The notes: generated from the sequence alone by a model not told the origin. A stretch of 64,000 nt of DNA from Bordetella sp. LUAb4 (GCF_021325795.1 NZ_JAHPZX010000011.1:85597-149596), one strand, 5' to 3'; shown: positions 8,541 to 18,288, numbered from the stretch's first letter. Program-made: numbers and translations.

Positions 8541-10043
8541 TTACTTGGCGGCCATCGTCACACCCTTGAGGCGTATCAAACCGTCCGGGTAGGCGACGAA
8601 ACCTTGGATTTTCTTCTTGTGGGCGAAGGTCCAGGGCAGGTAGTACAGATAAATGATGGGATCTTCGTCGCGCAGGATGGTCTGGGCCTGGTCGTACAGG
8701 GCCTTGCGCTTGGCCGGGTCGAATTCGGCGCGGGCATCGGTCAGCAGCTTGTCAACCTGCGGATTGCTGTAGCGGCCGTCGTTCAGGCTTCCCTTGGTCG
8801 ACACGTACTGGAAGATGTTGCCGCTGGGATCGACACGGCCGGACCAGCCGCTTTGGCCGGCTTCGAAATCGCCACGCGCCAGCGCCGATTGCAGCGAAGC
8901 GAATTCCACCGGCTTGAGCGAGATGTCGAAGCCCGCTTCCGCGCCCATGGCCTGGATCAGCTCATAGATCTGCTGGTTGGTGGTGTTGTTGCCGTAGGTG
9001 ATTTCCAGCTTGACGCGATCGAAGCCGGCCGCCTTCAGCAGTTCCTTGGCCTTCTTGGCATCGCGGCCCTTGCGTTCGAACTTCTTGTCGTAGGCAAAGC
9101 TGGCGGGGGGGAAACCCTGGAAGGCGGGTTGGAACATGCCTTCGCCGACCACTTCGTTGATGGCGTCGCGATCGATGGCCAGGTCCAGCGCCTGGCGTAC
9201 GCGCTTGTCCTTGCCGGCAGGCTGGTTGGCGCGCGCGCCGTTGGCCAGGTTGATCGAGAAAGACTGATAGCCCAGGCCGACGACCGGCGCCAGCACCAGG
9301 TTCTTGTCATCCTTGACGGCCTTGACGTCCGAAGGCGCCATGCGTTCGATGATGTCGAGGTCGCCCGCGCGCAGATTGTTCACACGCACCGTGGTGTCGG
9401 GGATGGGCGTGAAGATGACGCGGTCGAAATGGAAGTCGGCGGCGTCCCAATACTGCGGGAATTTCTCCAGCACGATGCGGTCGTTCTGCACCCGTTCCTT
9501 GAAACGGTAGGGACCCGAGCAGACCGGCTTGGCGCCGGGATCCTTGTCGAAGGACGCCGGCGACATCATCATGCCCGCGCGGTCCGACAGCTGCGACAGC
9601 AGCGAGGCGTCCGGCTCGGTCAGGTGGATCACCACGGTCTGCGCATCGGGAGCGTCGACGCTGCCCACCGTGGCCAGTTCGCTCTTGCGGTTGCTGTCGG
9701 GCAACGTGCGGCCGCGGTCCAGGTTGGCCTTGACCGACGCGGCATCGATGGGCGTGCCGTCATGGTAGACGGCGCCCTTGCGCAGCTTCATGGTCAGCGT
9801 CTTGCCGTCCGCGCTGGTGTCCCAGGACTCGGCCAATTGCGGCACGATTTTCAGGTCGGGGGTGATTTCGACCAGTTTGTCGCACAGGGAAGCGAAGACG
9901 ATGCGACCGACGAAAGTGCGGGCGCGCACGGGATCCAGCACGTCCGGATCGTCTTGCAGCCCGATCTTCAACGTCGATTGGGCCGCGGCGGCGCCGCTGG
10001 CGAACAGGCCGGCAAACGCCATGGCCAGACAAAGTTTACGCAT
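8541..10043 (-). CDS. ABC transporter substrate-binding protein, peptide/opine type (SBP_bac_5)
   Basis: This 500-residue periplasmic binding protein belongs to the dipeptide/oligopeptide/glutathione class. A Sec signal (MRKLCLAMAFAGLFASGAAA) is cleaved near AAA-AQS. Family motifs include LAESWDTSADGKTLTMKLRK early on, VRQALDLAIDRDAI near residue 285 and RYSNPQVDKLL near residue 440. The start is fixed by GAGGAGAAG just upstream of ATG. No permease or ATPase genes are adjacent, so it must use a transporter encoded elsewhere. Linkage to a gamma-glutamyltransferase suggests a glutathione- or gamma-glutamyl-type ligand, which is inference. Confidence 0.92.
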   Translation of the reverse strand: MRKLCLAMAFAGLFASGAAAAQSTLKIGLQDDPDVLDPVRARTFVGRIVFASLCDKLVEITPDLKIVPQLAESWDTSADGKTLTMKLRKGAVYHDGTPIDAASVKANLDRGRTLPDSNRKSELATVGSVDAPDAQTVVIHLTEPDASLLSQLSDRAGMMMSPASFDKDPGAKPVCSGPYRFKERVQNDRIVLEKFPQYWDAADFHFDRVIFTPIPDTTVRVNNLRAGDLDIIERMAPSDVKAVKDDKNLVLAPVVGLGYQSFSINLANGARANQPAGKDKRVRQALDLAIDRDAINEVVGEGMFQPAFQGFPPASFAYDKKFERKGRDAKKAKELLKAAGFDRVKLEITYGNNTTNQQIYELIQAMGAEAGFDISLKPVEFASLQSALARGDFEAGQSGWSGRVDPSGNIFQYVSTKGSLNDGRYSNPQVDKLLTDARAEFDPAKRKALYDQAQTILRDEDPIIYLYYLPWTFAHKKKIQGFVAYPDGLIRLKGVTMAAK

Positions 10044-10188
10044 GATGCTTCTCCTCGAAAGCGGTACCGGCGACGCGCGAACAGCCTTCGCGCGTCTTCC
10101 CTTGTCGGCCCTGTGCGGCCTGCCGGCGATTGCGCGAGGATTGTATTGGATAATCAAGCCTCTCCCCCGCTTTCTTGCCACGTTGTCC

Positions 10189-11178
10189 ATGACCTCGACC
10201 GCCCTCGCCGCTGCCCGTCCCGCCGATCACCCCATCTTGCGCCGGGTGCTGCACGCCATCCATCTGGGGCGCGAACAGGGCTTTCATTTTCCCGGCAACT
10301 TTCTGGCCGTGTCTTTCGACCATGTGGCGCCGGCCGGCGGCGTGACCACGCTCAAAGGCGCGCCGCTGCGTGCCGACGGCAGCGTCGACCCCGTGGGACT
10401 CAATGTGCTGGCCGACTTGGCGCTGGCCTCCAGTGTCCGTGCGGCGCTGCAGCGCGAGACTCGGCTGGCGACGGTCAACATGCAGCTGCAACTGACGGGC
10501 GCGGCGTGCGCAGGCCCCCTGCGGGCGGTCAGCCATTTCCACGGTTTCCTGCGCGATACGGCTGGGCAGCAAGCCATCGCCAGCGTCAGCATCCGCAGCG
10601 GTGACCGCGAAATCGCCCTGGGCAGTGGCACGTTCATGGTGCTGGACCTGCCGCCGGGCACCCGCGCGCCGGTGCTGCAGGCGATCGACCTGCCCGCCGA
10701 TGCCGACTGGGCCGGCGTAGACCTGCCCGCGCCTGGCGGCCTGCAAGACGGCGATGCCGACATCTACGCCACGGCACTGGAAGCCCTGCAGGCGGGCGGG
10801 ATCGAAAATTTCTCCGAAGCGTTCTGGGGGTTCCGCACGCGGCCCGCCGCCCAAGGGGCCAGCGGCGTCTTGCGCAATGGCGCGCATCTGGGCAATCGGG
10901 TCGGCCATGTGCAGGGCGGTGTCATGCTGGCCTTCGCCCAGGCCACCGCGTGTGCCGCCTTGCCGGGCGACTGGCCCGTCAGCAGCGTGACCGCGGGCTT
11001 CGTCAGCCCAGGCGAAGGGGAACAATTGCGCGCCCGTGCCCGCGTCATGCACCGGGGTCGCACCACGGCGGTGGTGCGCACGGAGATCACCGGCGCGCTG
11101 CCGGGCCAGCGCGACCGGCGCGTGCTGGAAGTGCTGACCACGCATTCGCTGCGCAAGAACCCGGCGAACGAGGGCTGA
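10189..11178 (+). CDS. Tandem hotdog-fold acyl-CoA thioesterase
   Basis: This 329-residue protein has two hotdog units. The first (about residues 40-165) contains VGLNVLADLALASSVRAAL and VNMQLQLTGAACAGPLRAVS; the second (about 215-320) contains GNRVGHVQGGVMLAFAQAT and SSVTAGFVSPGEGEQLRARA. The pairing resembles double-domain PaaI/4HBT thioesterases, in which one half often keeps the active site. It is divergent from the binding-protein gene with 145 bases between. The start at MTSTALAAARP was chosen because upstream codons read into antisense of that gene. The substrate is unknown. Confidence 0.75.
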   Translation: MTSTALAAARPADHPILRRVLHAIHLGREQGFHFPGNFLAVSFDHVAPAGGVTTLKGAPLRADGSVDPVGLNVLADLALASSVRAALQRETRLATVNMQLQLTGAACAGPLRAVSHFHGFLRDTAGQQAIASVSIRSGDREIALGSGTFMVLDLPPGTRAPVLQAIDLPADADWAGVDLPAPGGLQDGDADIYATALEALQAGGIENFSEAFWGFRTRPAAQGASGVLRNGAHLGNRVGHVQGGVMLAFAQATACAALPGDWPVSSVTAGFVSPGEGEQLRARARVMHRGRTTAVVRTEITGALPGQRDRRVLEVLTTHSLRKNPANEG

Positions 11179-11280
11179 TATGCCAGGCCATGGCAGTGCG
11201 CACGCGCATACGGCCGGGCGGCGCCGGCGGGCTGGCTGACGGCAGGCCTGCTGGCGCGGCGGCCATCATCCCCTGGAAGG

Positions 11281-11308
11281 GTTACATCGAACGCGATCCG
11301 TGTATAAA
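11281..11308 (+). promoter_or_regulatory. Possible sigma-70 promoter upstream of the flavin oxidoreductase gene
   Basis: GTTACA at 11281 and TATAAA at 11303 are separated by 16 bases, about 70 bases upstream of the ATG at 11378. The -10 is good and the -35 weak. The 199-base gap otherwise shows no gene. Confidence 0.35.
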
Positions 11309-11377
11309 GTCTGACGCACGGCGTCGGCGCGAGGGTTTGCGTTTGCGACGCTGCCAGACCCTAACCGGAGGCGCACC

Positions 11378-12811
11378 ATGGACAGCCAGGCAAGCGGCGG
11401 ATCGCGCGACAGCGCGCAGGCACGACACTACGACGCCATCATCATCGGTGCCGGCCAAGCCGGCCCTGCCCTGGCCGGACGCTTGAGCGACGCCGGCATG
11501 AAGGTGGCGCTGATCGAGCGCAAGCAGTTCGGCGGTACTTGCGTGAACACCGGCTGCATGCCCACCAAGACGCTGGTGGCCAGTGCCTATGCCGCGCACC
11601 TGGCCCGCCGCGCGGCTGATTATGGGGTGGCGCTGCAAGGCACGGTGGGCGTGGACATCGCGCGTGTGAAGGCCCGCGCGGATACGGTGGCCAGCAATGC
11701 CCGGCATGGCGTCGAAAGCTGGCTGCGGGGGATGGCCAATTGCACTGTCTATGAAGGGCACGCGCGTTTCACTGGTCCGCATGAGGTGGCGGTGGACGGT
11801 CTACGGTTGACGGCGGATCGGATCTTCATCAACAGCGGCGGCCGTGCCGTCATTCCCGACCTACCCGGCATAGATCGCGTGCCTGTCCTGACCAATGTCG
11901 GCATGCGCGATCTGGACGTGCTGCCGGATCATCTGGTCATCATCGGCGGCAGCTATATCGGGCTGGAGTTCGCGCAGATGTATCGCCGCTTCGGCAGCTC
12001 GGTGACCCTGGTGGAGAAAGGGCCGCGCCTGATTGCGCGCGAGGACGAGGATATCTCCGAGGCTATTCGCGTGATCCTCGAGAACGAAGGAATCCAGCTG
12101 CGGTTGGATGCGGACGATATCCGCTTCGCGCAGAGCACATCAAGCACTAGCCAGGCGCAAGGGAAGATTGCCGTGCATACGCATGCCGGCCAGCCGCCGG
12201 TGCTGGCTACGCACGTGCTGGTGGCGACGGGCCGGCGGCCCAATACGGACGATCTGGGCCTGGACGCGGCCGGCATCGCCACCGATGCACATGGCTACAT
12301 CCAGGTGGACGACAGCCTGGCCACCAATGTGCCGGGCGTGTGGGCGCTGGGGGACTGCAACGGCCGTGGCGCGTTCACGCACACGGCCTACAACGATTTC
12401 GAAATCGTCGCGGCCAATCTGCTCGATGGCCAGACGCGCCGGGTCAGCGATCGCATTCCCGTCTATGCCTTGTACATCGATCCGCCCTTGGGCCGGGTCG
12501 GCATGACGGAAGCCGCGGTACGTCGTGGCGGTAAGCCTGCCCTGGTGGGGATCAGGCCTATGACCCGGGTCGGCCGGGCGGTGGAGAAAGGCGAAACGCA
12601 GGGATTCATGAAAGTGATCGTGGACGCCGAGAGCCGGCAATTGCTCGGTGCCGCGATCTTGGGCACCGGTGGCGACGAAGCCGTGCATGGCTTGATCGAT
12701 ACCATGTCCGCGGGGGCGCCTTACACCACGCTGCGGGATACGGTTCATATCCATCCTACGGTTTCGGAATTGATTCCTACCGTATTGGGGGATCTCAAGC
12801 CCTTGGTTTGA
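11378..12811 (+). CDS. FAD-containing class I pyridine nucleotide-disulfide oxidoreductase (mercuric reductase/lipoamide dehydrogenase-like)
   Basis: This 477-residue flavoprotein has the FAD dinucleotide fold at residues 18-50 (AIIIGAGQAGPALAGRL), the redox-active disulfide C55-x4-C60 in GGTCVNTGCMPTK and the NAD(P) fold near residue 188 (LVIIGGSYIGLEFAQMYRRF). The dimerisation domain carries the catalytic His motif HIHPTVSELIP near the C-terminus. It lacks the N-terminal MerA heavy-metal domain and the C-terminal Cys pair, so mercury reduction is unlikely. The next gene, a sugar dehydrogenase, begins 28 bases later, so they may be co-transcribed. The disulfide or quinone substrate is unknown. 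Confidence 0.9.
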   Translation: MDSQASGGSRDSAQARHYDAIIIGAGQAGPALAGRLSDAGMKVALIERKQFGGTCVNTGCMPTKTLVASAYAAHLARRAADYGVALQGTVGVDIARVKARADTVASNARHGVESWLRGMANCTVYEGHARFTGPHEVAVDGLRLTADRIFINSGGRAVIPDLPGIDRVPVLTNVGMRDLDVLPDHLVIIGGSYIGLEFAQMYRRFGSSVTLVEKGPRLIAREDEDISEAIRVILENEGIQLRLDADDIRFAQSTSSTSQAQGKIAVHTHAGQPPVLATHVLVATGRRPNTDDLGLDAAGIATDAHGYIQVDDSLATNVPGVWALGDCNGRGAFTHTAYNDFEIVAANLLDGQTRRVSDRIPVYALYIDPPLGRVGMTEAAVRRGGKPALVGIRPMTRVGRAVEKGETQGFMKVIVDAESRQLLGAAILGTGGDEAVHGLIDTMSAGAPYTTLRDTVHIHPTVSELIPTVLGDLKPLV

Positions 12812-12839
12812 GATCGCGAGTCACATTCATGGAGCGGTC

Positions 12840-14021
12840 ATGAGCATCTTGTCCTTTCCCTTGCGTCCGGCCTGCTGGCGTCAATGCGTGGCCGCCGCGG
12901 TCTTGTTGGCCGGCGCGCTGGGCCAGGCGAGCCATGCGGCCGCGCCGCGTAATGAAGGCAACCGGCCCTTCGACAAGACTCTGCCCTTCGCGGTGCAGCC
13001 CGTCGCGACATTCGACATGCCATGGGCCCTGGCCTTCCTGCCCGACGGCCGCATGCTGGTGACGGAGAAAACCGGGCATCTGTATATCGTGACCGCGCAA
13101 GGCAGGAAACAGGAAATCAAAGGTGTGCCCGCGGTCACCTACAGTGGGCAGAACGGTCTGCTGGACGTGGCCCTGAGTCCCACATGGAAGGACGACGGCA
13201 TGATCTACCTGACCTATGTCGAAGCGGGTGATGGCGCCAACCTGGCCCTGGCACGCGCGCGGCTGGACCAGGAAGGATCGACGCTGCGCGACTTGCGCGT
13301 GATCTGGCGCGCTACGCCGGACGGGGACAAAAGCGGTGGCGGCCTCGGCGGCCAACCCGGCGGCATCATCGCCTTTTCCCCCGACGGCCGCTATCTATTC
13401 CTGACTTCCGGCGACCGCATGCGTCCGCGCACCGCGCAGGATCCCAAGCTGCCCTTGGGCAAGGTGCTGCGCATATTCCCCGACGGCCGCGTGCCGCCGG
13501 ACAATCCCTGGGCCAGGGAAGGCGGGGCACGAGCGCTGATGTGGAGCACGGGACACCGCAATCCGTACGGCCTGGCCTACGCGCCGGATGGCAAGCTGTG
13601 GCTGCACGAGATGGGTCCCATGGGGGGCGACGAGTTGAACCTGGTGCAAGCAGGCAAGAACTATGGCTGGCCGGTGGTTTCGTATGGCGACAACTACAAC
13701 GGCACGCCCATCCCGCGGCCGCCCACGCATCCGGAGTTCCAAGAGCCGGTGTTGTACTGGACGCCGGTGATCGCGCCGGCGGGCCTGACGTTCTACCAAG
13801 GCAAGATGTTCCCGCAATGGGAGGGGTCCGCCTTCATCGGCGCGTTGCGCTCACAGGCCCTGGTCCGCGTGTCCTTCGACGGACAAGGCGGCGCCCGCGA
13901 GGAAAACCGCTGGAACATGGGCGCCCGCATTCGCGATGTCGCCGAAGGACCAGATGGCGCACTCTGGCTGCTGGAAGACAGCAGCGAAGGACGCTTGCTG
14001 CGGCTGACGCCGGGGCCTTAG
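12840..14021 (+). CDS. Secreted PQQ-dependent sugar dehydrogenase (YliI/GSDH family)
   Basis: This 393-residue periplasmic beta-propeller enzyme has a signal peptide of about 35 residues ending near SHA-AA. FDMPWALAFLPDGRMLVTEK opens the propeller, followed by the blade motifs GLLDVALSP, STGHRNPYGLAYAPDGKLW and GPMGGDELNLVQAGKNYGWP, all typical of soluble aldose/glucose dehydrogenases of the YliI type. Such enzymes oxidise aldoses to lactones and use PQQ, whose synthesis genes are not in the window. A gluconate uptake operon lies at 46.3-48.2 kb. The link is suggestive but not demonstrated. Confidence 0.9.
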   Translation: MSILSFPLRPACWRQCVAAAVLLAGALGQASHAAAPRNEGNRPFDKTLPFAVQPVATFDMPWALAFLPDGRMLVTEKTGHLYIVTAQGRKQEIKGVPAVTYSGQNGLLDVALSPTWKDDGMIYLTYVEAGDGANLALARARLDQEGSTLRDLRVIWRATPDGDKSGGGLGGQPGGIIAFSPDGRYLFLTSGDRMRPRTAQDPKLPLGKVLRIFPDGRVPPDNPWAREGGARALMWSTGHRNPYGLAYAPDGKLWLHEMGPMGGDELNLVQAGKNYGWPVVSYGDNYNGTPIPRPPTHPEFQEPVLYWTPVIAPAGLTFYQGKMFPQWEGSAFIGALRSQALVRVSFDGQGGAREENRWNMGARIRDVAEGPDGALWLLEDSSEGRLLRLTPGP

Positions 14022-14246
14022 CTTGACCCGCGCGGCCAAGCTGGCCCTTTGCCCCCAGGACAATCCGCAAGCGCTGCCCGCCGCGACGCGCGGCGGCGAT
14101 GCAGGAATGCGCGACCTGTTGGGAATGAGGCTTGCTCAACCAGGCGAATTTTTGCTTTTTGATCCGTGAAGGGACGAGTGCATAAGACGCTGCCTGCGTT
14201 GACGTGTTAATTATTCCGTTTCCGCGCGCGGCCTGAGGATGTATTC

Positions 14247-17123
14247 ATGACTCGACCTGGTTCCATCTCCCCTACCCTACGATCCAATCCGCGCGAGCGC
14301 ATGGCGAGCGTAGCCGGGCGGGTGATGCTCTCGATTGCCATGCTGACCGCTGCGCCCCTCGTGGCCCAGGCTGCCGGTCCGTTGGACGGGTCAAGCCCCG
14401 GCGCCATCAGTCCCGCCGACGCGCAGCGCGCCGTTCAACTGCTGCAGGACGACGCCAAGCGGGCGGAAACGATACGGGCGCTGAAGGCGATCGCGGATAC
14501 CGCGCCCGGCGCGCCGGCCGCGCCCGCGGCATCTTCGGCACCGACGACGGCAACGGCGGCGGCGCCCACCACGGCCGCAACCGCGACGCCCGCGGCGGCG
14601 GCCCCCGCGGCGGCGCCGGACGATGTGGCCACCACGGCCATCGTGCCGCTGGAAGCGAACGGCCTGATGGCCCGCATGTTGCGCAGCATCTCCCAGTGGG
14701 TGGACGGCGTCAGCGCGCAAGTCGCTCAAGTCCGCGAAGGCATGAAGGCCGTGCCTGACATGGTGGCCCGCGCCAATCGCAACCTGGCCACGGAAGCCGG
14801 GCAACGGCTGCTGCGGCAAGTGCTGACCACGCTGGCGGCCGTCTTCGTCGTCGCTTTGCTGCTGGAATGGGCCCTGCACCGTTCGCTGCGGCAACCGCGC
14901 AAGGCCTTGGCGCAACACGCGGACGAAGAAGAAGCCGCCGAGCGGCGCCAGCGGCACGAGGAAGAACGCCAGCGCGTGCAAGCGGAACGCCAACGCCAGG
15001 AAGCCGGCCGCGATCAGGCCAACGAACAACAGGACGCCGAAGACGCAAGTCTGCGCTCGGCCCCGCCCGGTGTGGCGCTGGTGCAGACCACCCGCGACGG
15101 CATCGCACGCGTCGAGGCCGTGCCCGTCCCCCTGGACGACGGCGCCGCGCCGCCCGAGGCCGCGACCGCGACCGCGACCAATCCGGACGCAAGCAAGATC
15201 ACGCTTCCGGTATCAGGCGCCACCGCATCCGCCGGCAAGGCGCCTCCCCTCGCTGGCCTGCCCACCACCGGCAGCGACACCATCGCCACGGGCGGCGCCG
15301 CCGGGGTCGTCGCCCGCGACGCCACCCTGGCCCGCGACGAGGCCGCCGACAAAGCCACCCGCACTGCCGGCCGGCATTGGCACACCATCCGCCATCTGCC
15401 ATATGCCCTGGCCTCGCTCGTGCTGGACTTGCTGCCCCTGGCGCTGTTCTTCATCGCCGCGGCCCTGATGCTGCGCTGGCTCGACGGCGACGACGTCCGC
15501 GTGCATGAAGCCGTCACCGGCTTTGTCCATGCCTACGTGACCACGCGCATCAGCATGGCTGTCTTGCGCCTGCTGGTGTCGCCCGTGGGCCATGGCCTGC
15601 GCGTCCTGCACGTGTCCGACGTGGTGTCGCAACGCTTGCAGACCGGGATGCGCCGCATCATCGTGCTGGCGCTGTTCGGCCTGGCGATCGCCGACGCCGC
15701 GCAGATCCTGGGCGTGGGCGCCCAGGCGCGCATGATCCTGGTCAAAGGGTTCTCTCTGCTGGTGCACAGCTTTGCCATCGCCCTCATACTGAGGCTGCGC
15801 CGGCCGGTCGCTCGGGCATTGGGCGGCAAGCCCGGACAAACGGGACCGTTGGCCATGCTGCGGCATTGGCTGGCGCATACCTGGGCCGTCATCGCCGTCG
15901 TGGTGGTGGCCGGCATCTGGATCGTGTGGGCGCTCGGCGTGGAGGACGGCTTTCCCAAGCTGATGCACTTTGTCGTGGTCACCGGCGGTGTCATCATCGT
16001 TGCGCGCATCAGCGCCATGCTCCTGCTGGGCGCGCTAGGCCGCATGTTCCAGCCGCGCGAGCCGGACAGCGCGACCCAGGACGCAACGGTCCGCACGACG
16101 GTGCACGACCGCCTGGCCGGCCGCTACTTCCCCATGGTGCGCGGGCTGGTGACCGTCCTGATCTTCCTGCTCACCGCGCTTACCCTGCTGCAAGTGTGGG
16201 GCGCCGACGTGCTGGACTGGTTCGCGCGCGGCACGCTGGGACGCAGCATCGCGTCGGCCCTGTCGACCATCGCGGTGTCCATCGTCATCGCCATCCTGGT
16301 GTGGGAGTCCGTGCACTACGCCATCGAAAGACGGCTGCAGCAGTGGAAAGACCAGGGCGATCTGCTACGCGCGGCAAGGCTGCGTACCTTGCTGCCCATG
16401 TTGCGCACCTTGCTGATGATCGCCGTGATCCTGGTGGTGGGCCTGACGGCGTTGAACGAGATAGGCATCAACACCACCCCCCTACTGGCGGGCGCCAGCA
16501 TCATCGGCGTGGCGGTGGGCTTCGGCTCACAGAAACTGGTGCAAGACTTCATCACCGGCATTTTCCTGTTGATGGAAAACGCCATGCAGGTGGGGGATTG
16601 GGTGACGGTGGCGGGTGTGTCGGGCAGCGTGGAATACCTGTCCATCCGTACGGTGCGCCTGCGTGGCGGCGACGGGTCGCTCTACATCGTGCCGTTCAGT
16701 TCGGTATCCACCGTCAACAATACCAACCGTGGGCTGGGCAACGCGGCCGTGCGAGTCAGCGTGGCGTATGACACCGATGTCGAATTGGTGATCGGCGAGC
16801 TGAAGAAGCTGGGCGCCGCGATGCGCGAGGATCCCACCTACCGCAGCGTCATCCTCAACGACATCGAGGTGTGGGGCGTGGACGCCGTGGATGGCTCCAT
16901 GGTCACCGTGGCCGGCCAAATCCGTTGCAAGGACTCCGGCCGTTGGGGTGTGCAGCGCGAGATGAACCGGCGCATCCTGGATCGCTTCCGCGAACTGGGC
17001 ATCGCCATCGCGAATCCGCGGGCAAGTCTGCTACTGACGGCGGACGAGGCGCCGGCGGAATTGCCGGACCCCGCTGGTCCGCCGGCGCGCAGCGAATCCG
17101 CCAAGACACCCACGCCGCGCTGA
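14247..17123 (+). CDS. Large mechanosensitive ion channel, MscS family (YbiO-like)
   Basis: At 958 residues this is much longer than MscS (about 286) and longer than E. coli YbiO (741). A signal peptide (to about residue 42) leads a periplasmic Ala/Pro-rich segment. A membrane helix near 195-212 is followed by a highly charged Glu/Arg/Gln helix (about 225-262) and a second Ala/Pro-rich linker (about 270-370), then several more transmembrane helices. The conserved pore-lining helix and beta domain sit near 745-830: PLLAGASIIGVAVGFGSQKL, then VQDFITGIFLLMENAMQVGD. The channel should release osmolytes under hypo-osmotic shock. It stands alone, and a perfect stem-loop follows the stop codon. Confidence 0.92.
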   Translation: MTRPGSISPTLRSNPRERMASVAGRVMLSIAMLTAAPLVAQAAGPLDGSSPGAISPADAQRAVQLLQDDAKRAETIRALKAIADTAPGAPAAPAASSAPTTATAAAPTTAATATPAAAAPAAAPDDVATTAIVPLEANGLMARMLRSISQWVDGVSAQVAQVREGMKAVPDMVARANRNLATEAGQRLLRQVLTTLAAVFVVALLLEWALHRSLRQPRKALAQHADEEEAAERRQRHEEERQRVQAERQRQEAGRDQANEQQDAEDASLRSAPPGVALVQTTRDGIARVEAVPVPLDDGAAPPEAATATATNPDASKITLPVSGATASAGKAPPLAGLPTTGSDTIATGGAAGVVARDATLARDEAADKATRTAGRHWHTIRHLPYALASLVLDLLPLALFFIAAALMLRWLDGDDVRVHEAVTGFVHAYVTTRISMAVLRLLVSPVGHGLRVLHVSDVVSQRLQTGMRRIIVLALFGLAIADAAQILGVGAQARMILVKGFSLLVHSFAIALILRLRRPVARALGGKPGQTGPLAMLRHWLAHTWAVIAVVVVAGIWIVWALGVEDGFPKLMHFVVVTGGVIIVARISAMLLLGALGRMFQPREPDSATQDATVRTTVHDRLAGRYFPMVRGLVTVLIFLLTALTLLQVWGADVLDWFARGTLGRSIASALSTIAVSIVIAILVWESVHYAIERRLQQWKDQGDLLRAARLRTLLPMLRTLLMIAVILVVGLTALNEIGINTTPLLAGASIIGVAVGFGSQKLVQDFITGIFLLMENAMQVGDWVTVAGVSGSVEYLSIRTVRLRGGDGSLYIVPFSSVSTVNNTNRGLGNAAVRVSVAYDTDVELVIGELKKLGAAMREDPTYRSVILNDIEVWGVDAVDGSMVTVAGQIRCKDSGRWGVQREMNRRILDRFRELGIAIANPRASLLLTADEAPAELPDPAGPPARSESAKTPTPR

Positions 17124-17134
17124 CGAAAGGTACA

Positions 17135-17157
17135 TGGCCGGCGCACCACGCCGGCCA
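17135..17157. terminator. Perfect stem-loop between convergent mscS-like gene and sodC
   Basis: TGGCCGGCG (17135-17143) and CGCCGGCCA (17149-17157) form a perfect 9-bp GC-rich stem with a five-base loop, placed between two convergent genes. There is no U-tract on either side, so it may be a weak or rho-assisted bidirectional terminator. Confidence 0.5.
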
Positions 17158-17181
17158 GACGACATCGCGTGGCCGTGAACC

Positions 17182-17700
17182 TTACTTCACGACACCGCAG
17201 ATGATGCGGGCGCCGCCGCCGCCCAGGGGCGCCGGGTGGTCGCTGTGGTTGTCGCCGCCGGCGTGGATCATCAGGGCATGGCCATTCAGGTCCGCCAGCT
17301 TCAGGCGCGGCGCCAGGACGGGATACGTTGCCTTGCCATCGGCGCCGACGTAGAGCGCGGGCAGGTCGCCCTTGTGGCCGCTGTCGTCATAGGGGCCCTT
17401 GTGGACGCCGGTCTTGTCCGGATCCCAATGGCCGCCCGCCGCGCCGGCTGGCGTCGGCTTGCCATCCACCTGGGTCACGCCGCAGGACGGGTTGGCATGC
17501 ACGTGGAAACCATGCACGCCAGGCGGCAGACCATGCAGTTCCGGCGTCAGCAACAGGCCGTACTTGTTCTGTTCCGCCTTGACGGTGCCAGCCGAGGCTT
17601 GCACGCCGTTGGCGTCGACCACGTTCATTTGTATGGTGGTGGTTTGCGCCGAAGCGACGCCGGCCATCGCCATGAGGGCGACAAATAATGGGATTCTCAT
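17182..17700 (-). CDS. sodC: Periplasmic Cu/Zn superoxide dismutase
   Basis: This 172-residue exported superoxide dismutase converts superoxide to peroxide and oxygen in the periplasm. A short Sec signal is cleaved near ASA-Q (residue 18). Copper and zinc ligands are visible in [10 protein letters not shown], in the stretch from GGHWDP through GVHKGPY to [12 protein letters not shown], and in [14 protein letters not shown]. The intrasubunit disulfide pairs the Cys of NPSC with the Cys of ARIICGV. The start has an AGGAGAG ribosome site. It is monocistronic and convergent with the mechanosensitive channel gene. Confidence 0.96.
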   Translation of the reverse strand: MRIPLFVALMAMAGVASAQTTTIQMNVVDANGVQASAGTVKAEQNKYGLLLTPELHGLPPGVHGFHVHANPSCGVTQVDGKPTPAGAAGGHWDPDKTGVHKGPYDDSGHKGDLPALYVGADGKATYPVLAPRLKLADLNGHALMIHAGGDNHSDHPAPLGGGGARIICGVVK

Positions 17701-17867
17701 CCTGACTCTCCTTTCCTCGATCGAAGTTGACAGCACTGGAACCCTAACCCGGGCCGCGTGGCGACACCAGAGGAAATTTCTAACAAGAAAATTCCTGGCC
17801 CCACCACGGGGCAGAGATGTCCCGCGCGGGCCAGGCCGAGCTGCCACCTGATTGGGAGGCACGGATC

Positions 17868-18245
17868 TCAAGTCATCACGCTGACATGAGCGGAGACGAC
17901 GCGCCAGCCGGCGTCGGTACGCAGCCAAGTCTGCGTCTGGCGACCCCTGCGGTCGGAACCGGCGCGCTGGAATTCGATGTGGGTGGTAGCCATGTCATCG
18001 CCGTAGGTGACGATGTGGGTGCGCAGCACGCTGCGGTCCAGGCCGGACGGCGAACGCCCGGCGCGGAAAGCGCGGATGGCGTCGTAGCCGTAGAGATTCT
18101 CACCGGCGCCATAGCGCAAGGTCAGCGGTGAATTCCAAAATAATTCGTCCAGCACGGCGACATCATTGCCGACCAAGGCTTTTTCGTAGCGCGCGAACTG
18201 CTTGGTGACCTCGGCCACGACGGCCGGCTTGTTCACTTCCAACAT
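17868..18245 (-). CDS. AtzH/HpxZ-like SnoaL-fold protein (DUF3225)
   Basis: This 125-residue NTF2/SnoaL-like protein resembles the HpxZ/AtzH family, which is linked to oxalurate and s-triazine amidohydrolase pathways. [20 protein letters not shown] and the motif [20 protein letters not shown] are characteristic, and the C-terminus reads WRVVSAHVS. The ATG at 18245 is preferred over a TTG three codons upstream because AGGAG is 11 bases away from it. It is the third gene of an operon with the CoA-transferase (43-base gap) and the lyase, where its role is unclear; a scaffold or accessory function is possible. Confidence 0.75.
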   Translation of the reverse strand: MLEVNKPAVVAEVTKQFARYEKALVGNDVAVLDELFWNSPLTLRYGAGENLYGYDAIRAFRAGRSPSGLDRSVLRTHIVTYGDDMATTHIEFQRAGSDRRGRQTQTWLRTDAGWRVVSAHVSVMT

Positions 18246-18288
18246 GATAGGCAAAGCTCCTGGCTGCTGAATCCGGAAAAGGCCCAGG

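Noticed and set aside
11378..12811. Mercuric reductase merA
   Set aside because: The redox disulfide is present, but the N-terminal metal-binding domain, the C-terminal Cys pair and neighbouring mer genes are missing.
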